DNA of 64,000 nt from Paenibacillus sp. UNC499MF (GTDB lineage: Bacteria > Bacillota > Bacilli > Paenibacillales > NBRC-103111), in assembly GCF_900107975.1 (NCBI RefSeq), contig NZ_FNVF01000007.1, forward strand, positions 255,616-319,615, in the 5' to 3' direction. Position 1 is the stretch's first letter, and every line of letters begins with the position of its first letter. The notes below the pieces were generated by a model. It searched no databases. It saw nothing but the letters and a program-made list of their open reading frames with translations, and was not told where the DNA came from. A program made the position numbers and the translations under genes. Below, one piece after another: positions 63,997-64,000 of this stretch.

Positions 63997-64000
63997 TATA

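Noticed and set aside
1..64000. Mobile elements or prophage in the window
   Set aside because: No transposase, integrase, phage structural gene, direct-repeat attachment site or tRNA-edge insertion could be recognised.

Overview
The window looks like a chromosomal segment of a moderately GC-rich, spore-former-type Bacillota, most likely Paenibacillaceae (for example Paenibacillus). The evidence is gene content: YneF, an Ntdp-type DUF402 phosphatase, an LplB/YtcP-type sugar ABC transporter followed by a YesN/YesM two-component pair, UvsE, a BirA-type biotin operator, strong AGGAGG ribosome-binding sites and many U-tailed intrinsic terminators. There are no rRNA or tRNA genes, CRISPR arrays, prophages or insertion sequences. 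Most of the window is core chromosome.

Layout. 1-8.6 kb: the 3' part of a GH4 6-phospho-glycosidase, a GNAT acetyltransferase, a possible small structured RNA, an Ntdp phosphatase, signal peptidase I, queG, ogt overlapping an HD-GYP-like gene, yneF, and a TetR regulator overlapping folE. 8.7-17.2 kb: a 2-aminoethylphosphonate (AEP) locus with a binding lipoprotein, an ATPase, a fused double permease, phnX, phnW, a saccharopine-dehydrogenase-like oxidoreductase and a DeoR regulator, preceded by PhoP-box-like hexamers. 17.4-23.4 kb: a DUF2935-collagen-like-Fe/Mn-SOD fusion, a membrane-anchored hydrolase, an IclR regulator with its own palindrome, a 9-bp tandem repeat, a CDF transporter and a small zinc-ribbon protein. 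23.6-31.6 kb: aconitase, an Amidase_6 protein, ddl, a small unknown protein, uvsE and fabI.

31.8-38.5 kb: an HPr-kinase-like/S26-protease gene pair, an inositol-monophosphatase, a membrane-anchored unknown, an AraC regulator divergent from a sugar-isomerase TIM barrel, and bioB behind a BirA operator. 38.6-45.7 kb: a sugar importer (two permeases and a lipoprotein with a cre-like site) plus its response regulator and sensor kinase. 46-56.7 kb: hemL and an LCP protein on the minus strand, a three-gene ABC-2 exporter, a secreted repeat protein, a Bcp peroxiredoxin, a Gfo/Idh/MocA oxidoreductase, a nucleotidyltransferase and a polysaccharide deacetylase with a stalk domain. 56.7-64 kb: a MoxR ATPase / DUF58 / transglutaminase operon in which DUF58 carries an apparent single-base frameshift, followed by guaA.

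Points most worth following: the AEP operon with an unexplained saccharopine-dehydrogenase-like member and an apparent Pho box; the orphan HPr-kinase-like/S26-protease pair; the DUF2935-SOD fusion; nearly identical palindromes at iclR and acnA; and the DUF58 frameshift. All functions are inferred from sequence alone, and no database search was run.
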